Assembly: GCF_900218015.1 (NCBI RefSeq)
Contig: NZ_UFQQ01000011.1
Coordinates: 3,786 to 67,785, forward strand
Length of the DNA stretch: 64,000 bases
Reading direction: 5' to 3'
Source: Rhodopseudomonas pentothenatexigens
Lineage (GTDB): Bacteria; Pseudomonadota; Alphaproteobacteria; Rhizobiales; Xanthobacteraceae
The notes under the pieces: generated by a model
Databases searched by the model: none
What the model saw: the letters and a program-made list of their open reading frames with translations, nothing else
What the model was told of the DNA's origin: nothing
Shown here: piece after piece, positions 36,499-44,375 of the stretch
Layout: every line of letters begins with the position of its first letter
Position numbering within the stretch: the stretch's first letter is position 1
Made by a program: the position numbers and the translations under genes

Positions 36499-37920
36499 AT
36501 GCGCGCGATCGACACGACCTATATCGACGGCAGCTTCGTTGCGGTGTCGGGGACCGAGAGGCTCGATATCGTCAATCCCGCGACCGAGACCTCGATCGGC
36601 ACGCTCCGCCTCGGCAGCAGGCGCGACGCGCGGCGGGCGATCGACGCGGCGAGCCGCGCGCAAGCCAGCTTCTCGCGAACGACGAAGCGAAAGCGGCTCG
36701 ACCTGCTGCGTGCTCTGGCGGCGGCGGTGCTGCGCCGTTCGAGCGACATTCGCGACGCCACCATTGCCGAGTACGGCGCGCCGCTCGGCCGCGCGCGCTG
36801 GATCAGCCAGTACGCTTCAGACTGCTTCACCCTCACGGCGGAGGTGCTGACCGACTACGAGTTCAGCCGCCGGATCGGCGACGCCACCGTGCTGATGGAG
36901 CCGGTCGGCGTCTCGGCGCTGTTCGCCCCTTGGAACGCCGCCGCCGGGACCATTTGCAGCAAGCTGGCGTCGGCGCTCGCCGCCGGATGCGCCTGCGTCG
37001 TCAAACCCAGCGAATTCGCCGGCCTGCAGGCCCACATCGTCGCCGAAGCGATTCACGACGCGGGGCTTCCGGCCGGGCTGGTCAATTTCGTCAACGGCCG
37101 CGGCCAAGAGGTCGGCGACGAACTGGCGAGGCATCCTCGGATCGCGCGTGTTTCATTCACCGGCTCGACGCCGACCGGAAAGGTGATCGCCGGATCCGCG
37201 GTCGAGTCGATGAAGCGTGTCAGCCTGTCGTTGTCGGGCAAGGCGCCGGCGATCATCCTCGACGATGCCGATCTCGCCGTCGCCGTCCCGCTGGCGCTGC
37301 GCGCGGGCCTGCAGAACAACGGCCAGGCCTGCATCGCGGCCACCCGCATCCTCGTTCCGGTCCGCAAGATCGACGAGGTCAAGGCGATCGCCCGATCGGC
37401 CATCGACACCCTGAAGGTGGGCCTGCCGACCGCCCCCGACACCGAGCTGGGGCCGCTGGCAAGCCGCGCCCAGTTCGAGCGCGTGCAACGGTTCATCGCC
37501 GGCGGCATCAAGCAAGGCGCCACGCTCGTCGCCGGCGGCCCCGGCCGGCCCGATGGATTCGACTGCGGCTATTTCGTTCGGCCGACGATCTTCGGCGATG
37601 TTTCGCGCGACATGGAGATCTCCAGGGAGGAGATCTTCGGACCAGTGATTTCGATCGTCTGCTACCGCGATGAAGACGACGCGATCGAGCTCGCCAATGA
37701 CACGGACTACGGGCTGTTCGCCTATGTCTGGTCGGGCGATCCGGCGCGGGCCCAACGCATGGCGCGCGAACTTCGCGCCGGCGAAGTCCTGATCAACCGG
37801 ATCGCACCGGAATTGCGGGCGCCGTTCGGCGGCGTGAAACAGTCCGGCCTCGGCCGCGAGTTCGGCGTGTACGGCCTCGAGTCCTTCCTCGAACCGAAAT
37901 CGATCGTCGAAGGCCCATAG
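36499..37920 (+). CDS. Aldehyde dehydrogenase family protein lacking the canonical catalytic Glu
   Basis: 473 residues, NAD(P)-dependent ALDH fold. Conserved elements: the Asn in PWNAAAG (146), KPSEFA, FTGSTPTG near 220, the nucleophile Cys278 in NNGQACIAATR, and REEIFGPV near 378. The segment normally reading ELGGK is SLSGK, putting Ser244 where the general-base Glu should be. Many ALDHs without this Glu are weak hydrolases or use another base, so activity may differ. AGGAGAGC lies upstream. Nothing co-directional follows before the integrase remnant. Confidence 0.9.
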   Translation: MRAIDTTYIDGSFVAVSGTERLDIVNPATETSIGTLRLGSRRDARRAIDAASRAQASFSRTTKRKRLDLLRALAAAVLRRSSDIRDATIAEYGAPLGRARWISQYASDCFTLTAEVLTDYEFSRRIGDATVLMEPVGVSALFAPWNAAAGTICSKLASALAAGCACVVKPSEFAGLQAHIVAEAIHDAGLPAGLVNFVNGRGQEVGDELARHPRIARVSFTGSTPTGKVIAGSAVESMKRVSLSLSGKAPAIILDDADLAVAVPLALRAGLQNNGQACIAATRILVPVRKIDEVKAIARSAIDTLKVGLPTAPDTELGPLASRAQFERVQRFIAGGIKQGATLVAGGPGRPDGFDCGYFVRPTIFGDVSRDMEISREEIFGPVISIVCYRDEDDAIELANDTDYGLFAYVWSGDPARAQRMARELRAGEVLINRIAPELRAPFGGVKQSGLGREFGVYGLESFLEPKSIVEGP

Positions 37921-38129
37921 CCGAAGGAGACAACCCGACCTGGCCAACCGAGATGCGCAAGTCCGCTTCGGGCCCGAGCCAGACATTATCCTCTGGTTTA
38001 CGTAACGCCCGCTTTCGGTGTGAAGCAGACCCGCCGGCGTGGACGGAGTCGAAGGGTAGGCCCCCAGAACCAATCCGCATTTCACCCGTCGGCCGAAGCG
38101 TGGGTCGTTACACCGGTTGCGAGCCGCGA

Positions 38130-38693
38130 AGCTCCAGGGACAATCTAACCGTCCAGCCTCCGCTGCAACGATGGAGTCATCCGGAAACAATCTCGACCTC
38201 TGCTCAGCAGGGGTCGGGTTCAGGTATCTCATCAGCACTGCGACGGTCTTGTGACCGCTCTGCCGCATCAGCGTCTCGAGGTCGGCGCCACGCGCCGACA
38301 TTCGGGACAGGGCTTCATGTCGGAGATCGTGGATGCGGAGATCCGGGCATTGCGCCGTGATACGAATCTCGTTCCGCCACGCGTTCTCGGCGACGAAAAC
38401 CTGAACACTCTGCTGTCCGCCGGCTCCCGGTCGGTCAGGTCGAGCAGGCCGCCGTAGGCGCGGTCCGAGATCGCGACATGGCGCGCGCTGCCGTTCTTCG
38501 AGTCCGGAATGACGACGAACCCGGGCTCCTGCCGGATCCATGCGCACTCGATCGACACGCCTCGAGGGGCCTCCGGCGACGTGCTTTGGCCGCAACGGCG
38601 ATACCACCGGTGGACGAGACATAGCCGACAATGCGCTGGCCCATGCTTGCCGGAAATGAGCCCGCCGTGGCTGCGCTTTCGTTCGGGTAGCAC
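38130..38693 (-). pseudogene. Degenerate tyrosine recombinase/integrase
   Basis: On the minus strand one frame gives GFVVIPDSKNGSARHVAIS (about 38525-38465). A second frame, entered near 38395, gives LRIHDLRHEALSRM, LMRQSGHKTVAVLMRYLNPT (about 38340-38205). The HxxR box, the GH box and the final Tyr of the catalytic domain are still visible. The frames are out of register and no N-terminal domain is present, so it is inactive. The rest of 37921-38825 has no other convincing gene, and no tRNA or direct-repeat attachment site was found. Confidence 0.72.
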
Positions 38694-38780
38694 CTTGGCT
38701 CTTCATGCGTCTGGTGCTCGGACGCGGATTTACGTCGTGGTGACCTTCGTCCAAGATCGCAACGGACCCGCGCCGCCCGA

Positions 38781-38800
38781 GCGAGATCGCGATCGCTCGC
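38781..38800 (-). terminator. Near-palindrome downstream of the sigma factor gene
   Basis: A GCGAG...CTCGC inverted repeat flanks an AT/CG alternating core, 26-45 bases past the sigma factor stop on the minus strand. The stem is imperfect and no U-run follows. It is a weak terminator candidate. Confidence 0.25.
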
Positions 38801-38825
38801 GATCCGAACCCGCTCGAGACGAGAA

Positions 38826-39326
38826 TTAGATAGTCTCGCGACGCTGCCGCCAGGTGCGGCAGAATTCGAGCGCGGAGATCATCTCCTTCTCGACGGTCGA
38901 GACCGAGATGTTCAGGCTGCGCGCGATCTGCGGATAGGTCATGCCGTCGACCTTGCTCAGCAGAAAAATGCGTTGGGTGCGCACTGGCAGCGTCTGCAGC
39001 GCACGCAGCAGCGCGTCGAGATCCAGCCGGCTCGCCACCGCGTCTTCTGGGTCCACCACGCCGGTCTGCAACTGCTCCGACGACACATTGCTGGCGTAAG
39101 AGGCGCGGACGCGTTCTGCCCGGATCGTGTCGCACGCGAGGTTGCGCGCGGTCGTGACGACGAGACCGACGTCCCGTTCGGTCACCTTGCGATTCATCAG
39201 CTTGATAAACGTCTCGTGGACGACGTCTTCCGCCGTATGCGCATTGCCGGTGATGCGACGCACCATCCGTTTGAGCTGGCCCTGCTCCGCTCCGAATATA
39301 CTGAGCAGTTCTGTCGCAGACGACAT
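38826..39326 (-). CDS. FecI-type ECF sigma factor
   Basis: 166 residues from the ATG at 39326, with GGGGA 5 bases upstream; in-frame starts further up lack this. Region 2 is LKRMVRRITGNAHTAEDVVHETFIKLM, and region 4 is LPVRTQRIFLLSKVDGMTYPQIARSLNISVSTVEKEM with its helix-turn-helix. The iron-starvation FecI group has exactly this region 4 pattern. It faces away from the siderophore operon. Its partner FecR is encoded about 10 kb away, at 49472. It should direct RNA polymerase to receptor or biosynthesis promoters when the anti-sigma signal is relayed. Confidence 0.92.
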   Translation of the reverse strand: MSSATELLSIFGAEQGQLKRMVRRITGNAHTAEDVVHETFIKLMNRKVTERDVGLVVTTARNLACDTIRAERVRASYASNVSSEQLQTGVVDPEDAVASRLDLDALLRALQTLPVRTQRIFLLSKVDGMTYPQIARSLNISVSTVEKEMISALEFCRTWRQRRETI

Positions 39327-39611
39327 GAGATCCCCATCGTAGCGCATCAGCCCCGACCGAACGCCAAGCGTCCGAAGTAACCGCCGAGACCATCGCCACG
39401 AAATTCGACGCGGAGCGAGGCTCGCGGACATTACCGCCGGTCATTCTTCTAACCGCATTCCTCGCGGATCTGTCAACGCCGCCCGGTCTTTGCAATCGAT
39501 GATTGGTTGAATTCTAAATGACGCACCCGGCCACGATTACGGGGTTGGGCGCTGTCGACCGTTGAACCCATACGGCCCAGCAACTCGGGCCGCTCTGCGG
39601 AAGACACACCG
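39327..39611. promoter_or_regulatory. Divergent control region between sigma factor and siderophore operon
   Basis: 285 bases with no gene, holding both outward promoters. TTCTAAA at 39512-39518, preceded by TTGGTTGAA, resembles half of an alphaproteobacterial Irr (ICE-type) element, but the other half is poor. No good Fur or RirA box was seen by eye. GGAAG lies 8 bases before the asbA-like ATG. Confidence 0.35.
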
Positions 39612-41393
39612 ATGCCCCAATCCATGCGCGAGATCGCCGAACGCGCAACGTTCCAGAGCTTTGCCAATTGCTACCGGCGCGAAATCGACCCGGGAATGCC
39701 CTCGCAGGAACGGCCGGAGTGCGGGGATCGGCGGAGCTACGTCGAGTGGTCATGCCCGATGTCGGCTGCGACATTGCGCGCCGAAATCGAACGGGAGTCG
39801 CTGTGCGGTCCGCTCCGCTTCGGGCGTGTCTTCATTTGCCGAGCACCGGAGAACGCCTGGCACGAAATCGCGCCGCTCCGCGCGCTCTATCTGATGGTGC
39901 AGGAATGCTATTCCGGAATGGGCGCCGCACGGGCGGAAACGCTGCGCAATGAGGAGGTCGAGCTGCTCGGCCGCATACTCGCGAGCTATCAGTGCATTGC
40001 CGATAGCCTGCAGCGATTCTCCGGGGAGGCAGGCCGAACCTTTCTCGACGGCGAACAAAGCCTCATGTTTGGGCATTGGCTGCACCCGACGCCGAAGAGT
40101 CGGCAAGGCATGGCCGACTGGCAGCAGCCCGCTTATGCGCCGGAGCATCACGGCCGGTTTCAACTCACATACTTCGCCGTCGACGCAGCTTTATTACGTC
40201 ACGGCAGCACAGATGAGATTTGCGTCTCTGGAATTCTCGAGACTCTCCTCCCTACGGCCGACCGCCCGACGTTGCGTCCGGGCGAAACCCTTCTGCCCCT
40301 CCATCCGCTGCAGGCCGAAGCCGTGATGCTCGATCCCGACATCGCGGAACTCGCCAGGCAAGGCCGGCTTCGCCGCCTCGGTTCGTTCGGTGCGGAGTTC
40401 TCGCCGACGTCCTCGGTCCGCACGCTCTACAGCGCCGAGATTCCGTGGATGCTGAAATTCTCACTGCCGGTGCGGATCACCAACTCCTTGCGGATCAATC
40501 GGATGCCCGAGCTCAAGGCCGGGGTCGCAATGTCGCGGTTGTTCGCGCGCACCGATTTCCTCGCGCGCCATCCTTGCTTCCGCCTGATCCGCGATCCAGC
40601 CTACCTGACGCTCGCCCTCCCCGGCCGCATCGAGAGTGGATTCGAAGTCATCTTCCGCGAGAATCCATTCACAACGGGCAACGAGAGCAAGGGCATCACG
40701 ATCGCGGCCCTGACGGCCGATCCTCCGCCTTGCGCGCGCTCGCGGCTCGACCTGTTGGTGCGCGAACATGCTGCACAGCAAGGCCTGCCGGTGGCGAGTG
40801 CTTCCCGGCAATGGTTCTCGGCCTATCTCGATTGCGCGCTGGACCCGCTCGTCAAGCTCTATGACGAACTGGGCGTGGCCTTGGAAGCGCATCAGCAGAA
40901 CGTTCTGCTCGACGTCTCGGCCGGGCTGCCGACCGCGTCCTATTATCGGGACAATCAGGGCTTCTACCTGTCGAATGCCCATCGCGATCGGCTGGTCGCG
41001 CTGGTGCCGGACACCGCCGAGATCGGCGGCTTGTATTTCGACGATCGCGTGATCCAGGAGCGGTTCGCCTATTACCTGATCGTCAATCAGATCTGTTCGG
41101 TGATCGCCCGCATGGGGCAGGATCGGCTGATCGACGAAGAAGCGCTGCTGATCATGTTGCGCGAGCGGCTCGACGACTTGGCGCACGAACTCGGCGGCGT
41201 CGGACGCGACTTCGCCATCGGCCTTGTCGAGCGCCCGACCGTTGCCGCGAAGGCCAATTTGCTGACACGGATGTTGGGCATCGATGAGCTGGAGGCCGAG
41301 GACGGCCGCGCGATCTATGTGCAGTTAGCAAATCCGCTGTTCGGCAATCGCCGTCCGGCGCGACGGGGAGAAGCTCGTGTCGCTTCCCGGTGA
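39612..41393 (+). CDS. asbA: IucA/IucC-family NIS siderophore synthetase, AsbA-like
   Basis: 593 residues, a cytosolic ATP-dependent ligase. The N-terminus (IAERATFQSFANCYRRE) and GHWLHPTPKSRQGM closely resemble Bacillus AsbA, which joins citrate to a polyamine. Other active-site segments are LLPLHPLQAE, SSVRTLY, MLKFSLPVRITNSLRIN, FEVIFRENPF, LEAHQQNVLL and YYRDNQGFYLS. The C-terminal FhuF-like part holds RFAYYLIVNQ. It is first in the operon and its end overlaps the next gene by 17 bases. In petrobactin biosynthesis this enzyme makes the first citrate-polyamine amide; the polyamine here is probably homospermidine if the species assignment is right. Confidence 0.92.
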   Translation: MPQSMREIAERATFQSFANCYRREIDPGMPSQERPECGDRRSYVEWSCPMSAATLRAEIERESLCGPLRFGRVFICRAPENAWHEIAPLRALYLMVQECYSGMGAARAETLRNEEVELLGRILASYQCIADSLQRFSGEAGRTFLDGEQSLMFGHWLHPTPKSRQGMADWQQPAYAPEHHGRFQLTYFAVDAALLRHGSTDEICVSGILETLLPTADRPTLRPGETLLPLHPLQAEAVMLDPDIAELARQGRLRRLGSFGAEFSPTSSVRTLYSAEIPWMLKFSLPVRITNSLRINRMPELKAGVAMSRLFARTDFLARHPCFRLIRDPAYLTLALPGRIESGFEVIFRENPFTTGNESKGITIAALTADPPPCARSRLDLLVREHAAQQGLPVASASRQWFSAYLDCALDPLVKLYDELGVALEAHQQNVLLDVSAGLPTASYYRDNQGFYLSNAHRDRLVALVPDTAEIGGLYFDDRVIQERFAYYLIVNQICSVIARMGQDRLIDEEALLIMLRERLDDLAHELGGVGRDFAIGLVERPTVAAKANLLTRMLGIDELEAEDGRAIYVQLANPLFGNRRPARRGEARVASR

Positions 41394-43110
41394 CATCCCT
41401 GCCCGACCGGAGGAGCGGATCGTACGCCAGCTTATTGCAGCGGCCTTGTACGAAAACCTGTTCGGTCCTTTGGCGTCGGCGGCCGCCCCGGCGCGGCCCT
41501 TCGAGTGGCGCAGTGGCGCGCAAGCTTGGCGAGCGCGAGGCCGGCTCGGCGCGTTCGGCCGGCCTCGGCTCGAGCCGGGAACGGTCGAGTGCCGTACCGG
41601 CAGCGCGTGGCGTCAGGCGTCGATCGCCGATGCGGTCGCGGCCCTTCCCGGGGCCCCGCAAGAGCACGCGCGGCTCGCTCAGGAACTCGGTCAGACCGAA
41701 GCGCTGGTGCGTTGGAATCGGCTCAATGCTCCGCGCCACGACCGGCGACTGATGTCGTTCTCCACACTCGACGCTGCGATCGACGAAGGGCACCCCTACC
41801 ACCCCTGCTTCAAGTCGCGCACCGGATTCGATGAGCACGACCACCGCTGCTACGGCCCTGAAGCGGGTGGCTCGTTCCAGTTGGTCTGGCTCGCGGTGGC
41901 CCGGGACCACATCGATCTGTCGTTGCCAGACACGGAAGAGACGTTCTGGCAGCGTGAGCTCGGCGCCTCGGGACTCGCAGAGATCGAAGCGCGCGCTGCC
42001 GCCCTCGGCCTCGAACACGAACGTTTCGGCTTGATGCCGATCCATCCGTGGCAATGGCATGATCTGTCGACCAGCCGCCTGCGTCCCCTGTTCGAGGCCG
42101 GCCATATACACTATCTCGGAGCCGCTGGTGACGCGTATCGCGCCAGCCAGTCCGTGCGAACGCTCTGTAACGCTCAGAGCCCATGCCGGAGCAACGTGAA
42201 GCTGTCGCTCGGCATCGTCAACACCTCGACTCGCCGCAACATCGAGGCGCATTCGGTCGCGACCGCCCCGCTGCTGTCGCGCTGGCTCGACGCAGTTCTC
42301 GACGGCGACCCGCTGTTCAAAACCCGCTATCGGCTCGACATCGTCCGCGAATTTGCCGGCGCGATCGTCGATCGGGATGGTTCGCTCGAGGGAGACGTCG
42401 CGGCGATCTGGCGGGAGAGCGTCGAGAGCAAGCTTGCGGACGGCGAGCGTGCAGTGCCGTTCAATGCGCTGATGGCGATCGAAGCAGATGGCCTGCCCTT
42501 CATCGATCCGTGGCTGCAGCGCTACGGCATCAAGCCATGGCTCGACCGATTGATCGACGTCGCGGTGCTGCCGGTGTGGCGGCTCCTCGTCGTCCATGGC
42601 ATCGCCACTGAAGCGCACGGCCAAAACATGGTGCTGGTCCACCGCGACGGCTGGCCCGAACGTCTGATCCTGCGGGACTTCCACGACAGCCTGGAATTCG
42701 TGCCGGACTTCCTCGCCGATCCCAACCTGGCACCGGATTTTCCAGCTCTCGATCCTCGTTATCGTGGCGCGCTGCCGAACCAGTACTATTGGATGGAACG
42801 GCCGGAGGACTTGCGCGATCTGTTCGTCGATTGCCTGTTCGTGTTCAATCTGTCCGAGATCTCGCATCTGGTGCAGAGCTTCTACGGGATCAGCGAGGGC
42901 GCCTTCTGGCATCGGGTGTCGTTGCGTCTGGCCGCCGACATCGCCGAACACGGCCTCGGTGAACGCGTCGCCCGTCTCGGCTTCGGCGCACCTGAGATCG
43001 TGATCGAGAGCCTGCTCGCTCGAAAACTCGGCCTGTCGGGCGACGCTCTGCAACACAAAGTCCCAAATCCACTTACGGCCGTTGCGCCGATCGCACGGGA
43101 GTACGCATGA
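41377..43110 (+). CDS. asbB: IucA/IucC-family NIS siderophore synthetase, AsbB-like
   Basis: 577 residues from a GTG at 41377 with GGGGAG 7 bases upstream; it starts inside the preceding gene. Family motifs: GHPYHPCFKSRTGF, MPIHPWQWHD, YRASQSVRTLCN, NVKLSLGIVNTSTRRN, EAHGQNMVLV and ILRDFHDSLE. By gene order and by its difference from the AsbA-like enzyme, it should add the second polyamine (or DHB-polyamine) arm to the citrate intermediate. Its end overlaps the ligase gene start (ATGA). Confidence 0.9.
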   Translation: MSLPGDIPARPEERIVRQLIAAALYENLFGPLASAAAPARPFEWRSGAQAWRARGRLGAFGRPRLEPGTVECRTGSAWRQASIADAVAALPGAPQEHARLAQELGQTEALVRWNRLNAPRHDRRLMSFSTLDAAIDEGHPYHPCFKSRTGFDEHDHRCYGPEAGGSFQLVWLAVARDHIDLSLPDTEETFWQRELGASGLAEIEARAAALGLEHERFGLMPIHPWQWHDLSTSRLRPLFEAGHIHYLGAAGDAYRASQSVRTLCNAQSPCRSNVKLSLGIVNTSTRRNIEAHSVATAPLLSRWLDAVLDGDPLFKTRYRLDIVREFAGAIVDRDGSLEGDVAAIWRESVESKLADGERAVPFNALMAIEADGLPFIDPWLQRYGIKPWLDRLIDVAVLPVWRLLVVHGIATEAHGQNMVLVHRDGWPERLILRDFHDSLEFVPDFLADPNLAPDFPALDPRYRGALPNQYYWMERPEDLRDLFVDCLFVFNLSEISHLVQSFYGISEGAFWHRVSLRLAADIAEHGLGERVARLGFGAPEIVIESLLARKLGLSGDALQHKVPNPLTAVAPIAREYA

Positions 43111-44375
43111 TCCAGGCCGGCGACAAATTCTACGATCAGGCCCAGCTGCAGGCGATGGGCGCCCGCGCCGCTCAGGCTGTGGGCCTCAATGATCGGTCCA
43201 AGCTGAGCTTTGCAGTCTGCCTGTCCGATCCGGCAGAATTCTTGGCACTGCTGCTCGCCATCCGGGATGCCGGTGCCAGCGTGCTGCCGATCCATCCGTC
43301 GACGCCGCGCGCTGCGGCGCGCCGGCTGGCAATCGACCTCGGCTGCCACCGGCTGGTGACCGATGATCTCACTATCGAGGATCTGGGCGGCGAAGGTCCC
43401 GGTCCCGGCGGGCTGCTGCAGACCACATCCGGCACCACCGGCGAACCGAAGCGGGTCGCCCGCAGTTGGGCTGAGATCGATCGCGAGATCGACAGCTATG
43501 TGAATACTTTCACCGCCCCACAGAACATGACACCGCTGATCGCATGCCCGATCACACATTCCTATGGACTGATCTGCGGCGTTCTGGTCGGGCTCCGCCG
43601 CGGCCAGATTCCGCACATTCTCGGCACGGCCAATCCAAAATATCTCATCGCTCGCCTGCGCCAGACCAACCGGCCGCTGCTGTATTCATCGCCCGCGATG
43701 CTCCACACCATCGCCCGCCTGCTGCCCGCAGGCGAGACGATCCATGCCGCGATGACGTCCGGCACCCTGCTGCCCGACCAATGGCTGATGACGATCCGGG
43801 CCCGGACCACGCATCTGTTTCAGCAATATGGCTGCTCGGAAGCCGGATGCGTGGCGATCAATCCGAACCTGGCCGCATCAAGCGACATGGGAGTGCCACT
43901 GTCCCATCTCCGTGTCGAGGCCGGAGATGCTGGTCAGCCGCGCGAGATCGTGGTCCACGTCGGCGAACGCGCAATCCGGACGGCCGATCTCGGCTACACC
44001 AAAGACGATGGCACATTGGTGTTCCTCGGGCGCCTCGACGACACCATCAATGTCTCTGGCCTCAACGTCTATCCAAAGGAGGTCGAGGACGTGGTGATGG
44101 CGATGCCGGGTGTGACCGACGCGGTCGTCTTCCGACGGCAAGATTCCCTCGCGGGCGAGCGAGTCGCTGTGGCGTTCAGCGCCGACCACAGCATTGCGGC
44201 GGCGGACCTGCGCGACTGGTGTATCAAGAACCTGGCTCCCCATCAGGTCCCAATGGAGACGGTGCGCCTGCCCCGGCTGCCACGGCAGGCGAACGGCAAG
44301 ATCAACCGGCGAGACATCGCCGCCTTGCATGCCGAAGGGCGCCTCGAGCTTTTGGCAGAGGAGACCGCGGCGTGA
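43107..44375 (+). CDS. asbC: AMP-binding aryl ligase, AsbC-like
   Basis: 422 residues, shorter than ordinary acyl-CoA ligases and close to AsbC in length. The phosphate-binding loop is TTSGTTGEPKR (106-116). QQYGCSEAGC is the A5 region, TADLGYTKDDGTLVFLGR the A7-A8 region, and QANGKINRRD carries the catalytic Lys near the end. In petrobactin synthesis AsbC adenylates 3,4-dihydroxybenzoate and loads it on AsbD. Both ends overlap neighbours (ATGA upstream, GTGA downstream), showing tight coupling. Confidence 0.9.
   Translation: MIQAGDKFYDQAQLQAMGARAAQAVGLNDRSKLSFAVCLSDPAEFLALLLAIRDAGASVLPIHPSTPRAAARRLAIDLGCHRLVTDDLTIEDLGGEGPGPGGLLQTTSGTTGEPKRVARSWAEIDREIDSYVNTFTAPQNMTPLIACPITHSYGLICGVLVGLRRGQIPHILGTANPKYLIARLRQTNRPLLYSSPAMLHTIARLLPAGETIHAAMTSGTLLPDQWLMTIRARTTHLFQQYGCSEAGCVAINPNLAASSDMGVPLSHLRVEAGDAGQPREIVVHVGERAIRTADLGYTKDDGTLVFLGRLDDTINVSGLNVYPKEVEDVVMAMPGVTDAVVFRRQDSLAGERVAVAFSADHSIAAADLRDWCIKNLAPHQVPMETVRLPRLPRQANGKINRRDIAALHAEGRLELLAEETAA

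Noticed and set aside
37921-38825. A possible tRNA or attachment site beside the integrase remnant.
   Set aside because: No cloverleaf or flanking direct repeat could be recognised by eye; a tRNAscan and repeat search would be decisive.
37153-39495. Very long minus-strand open frame spanning the complement of the aldehyde dehydrogenase and the sigma factor gene.
   Set aside because: Only the stretch near 38130-38400 resembles a real protein (integrase). The rest is antisense or out of frame with two well-supported genes.
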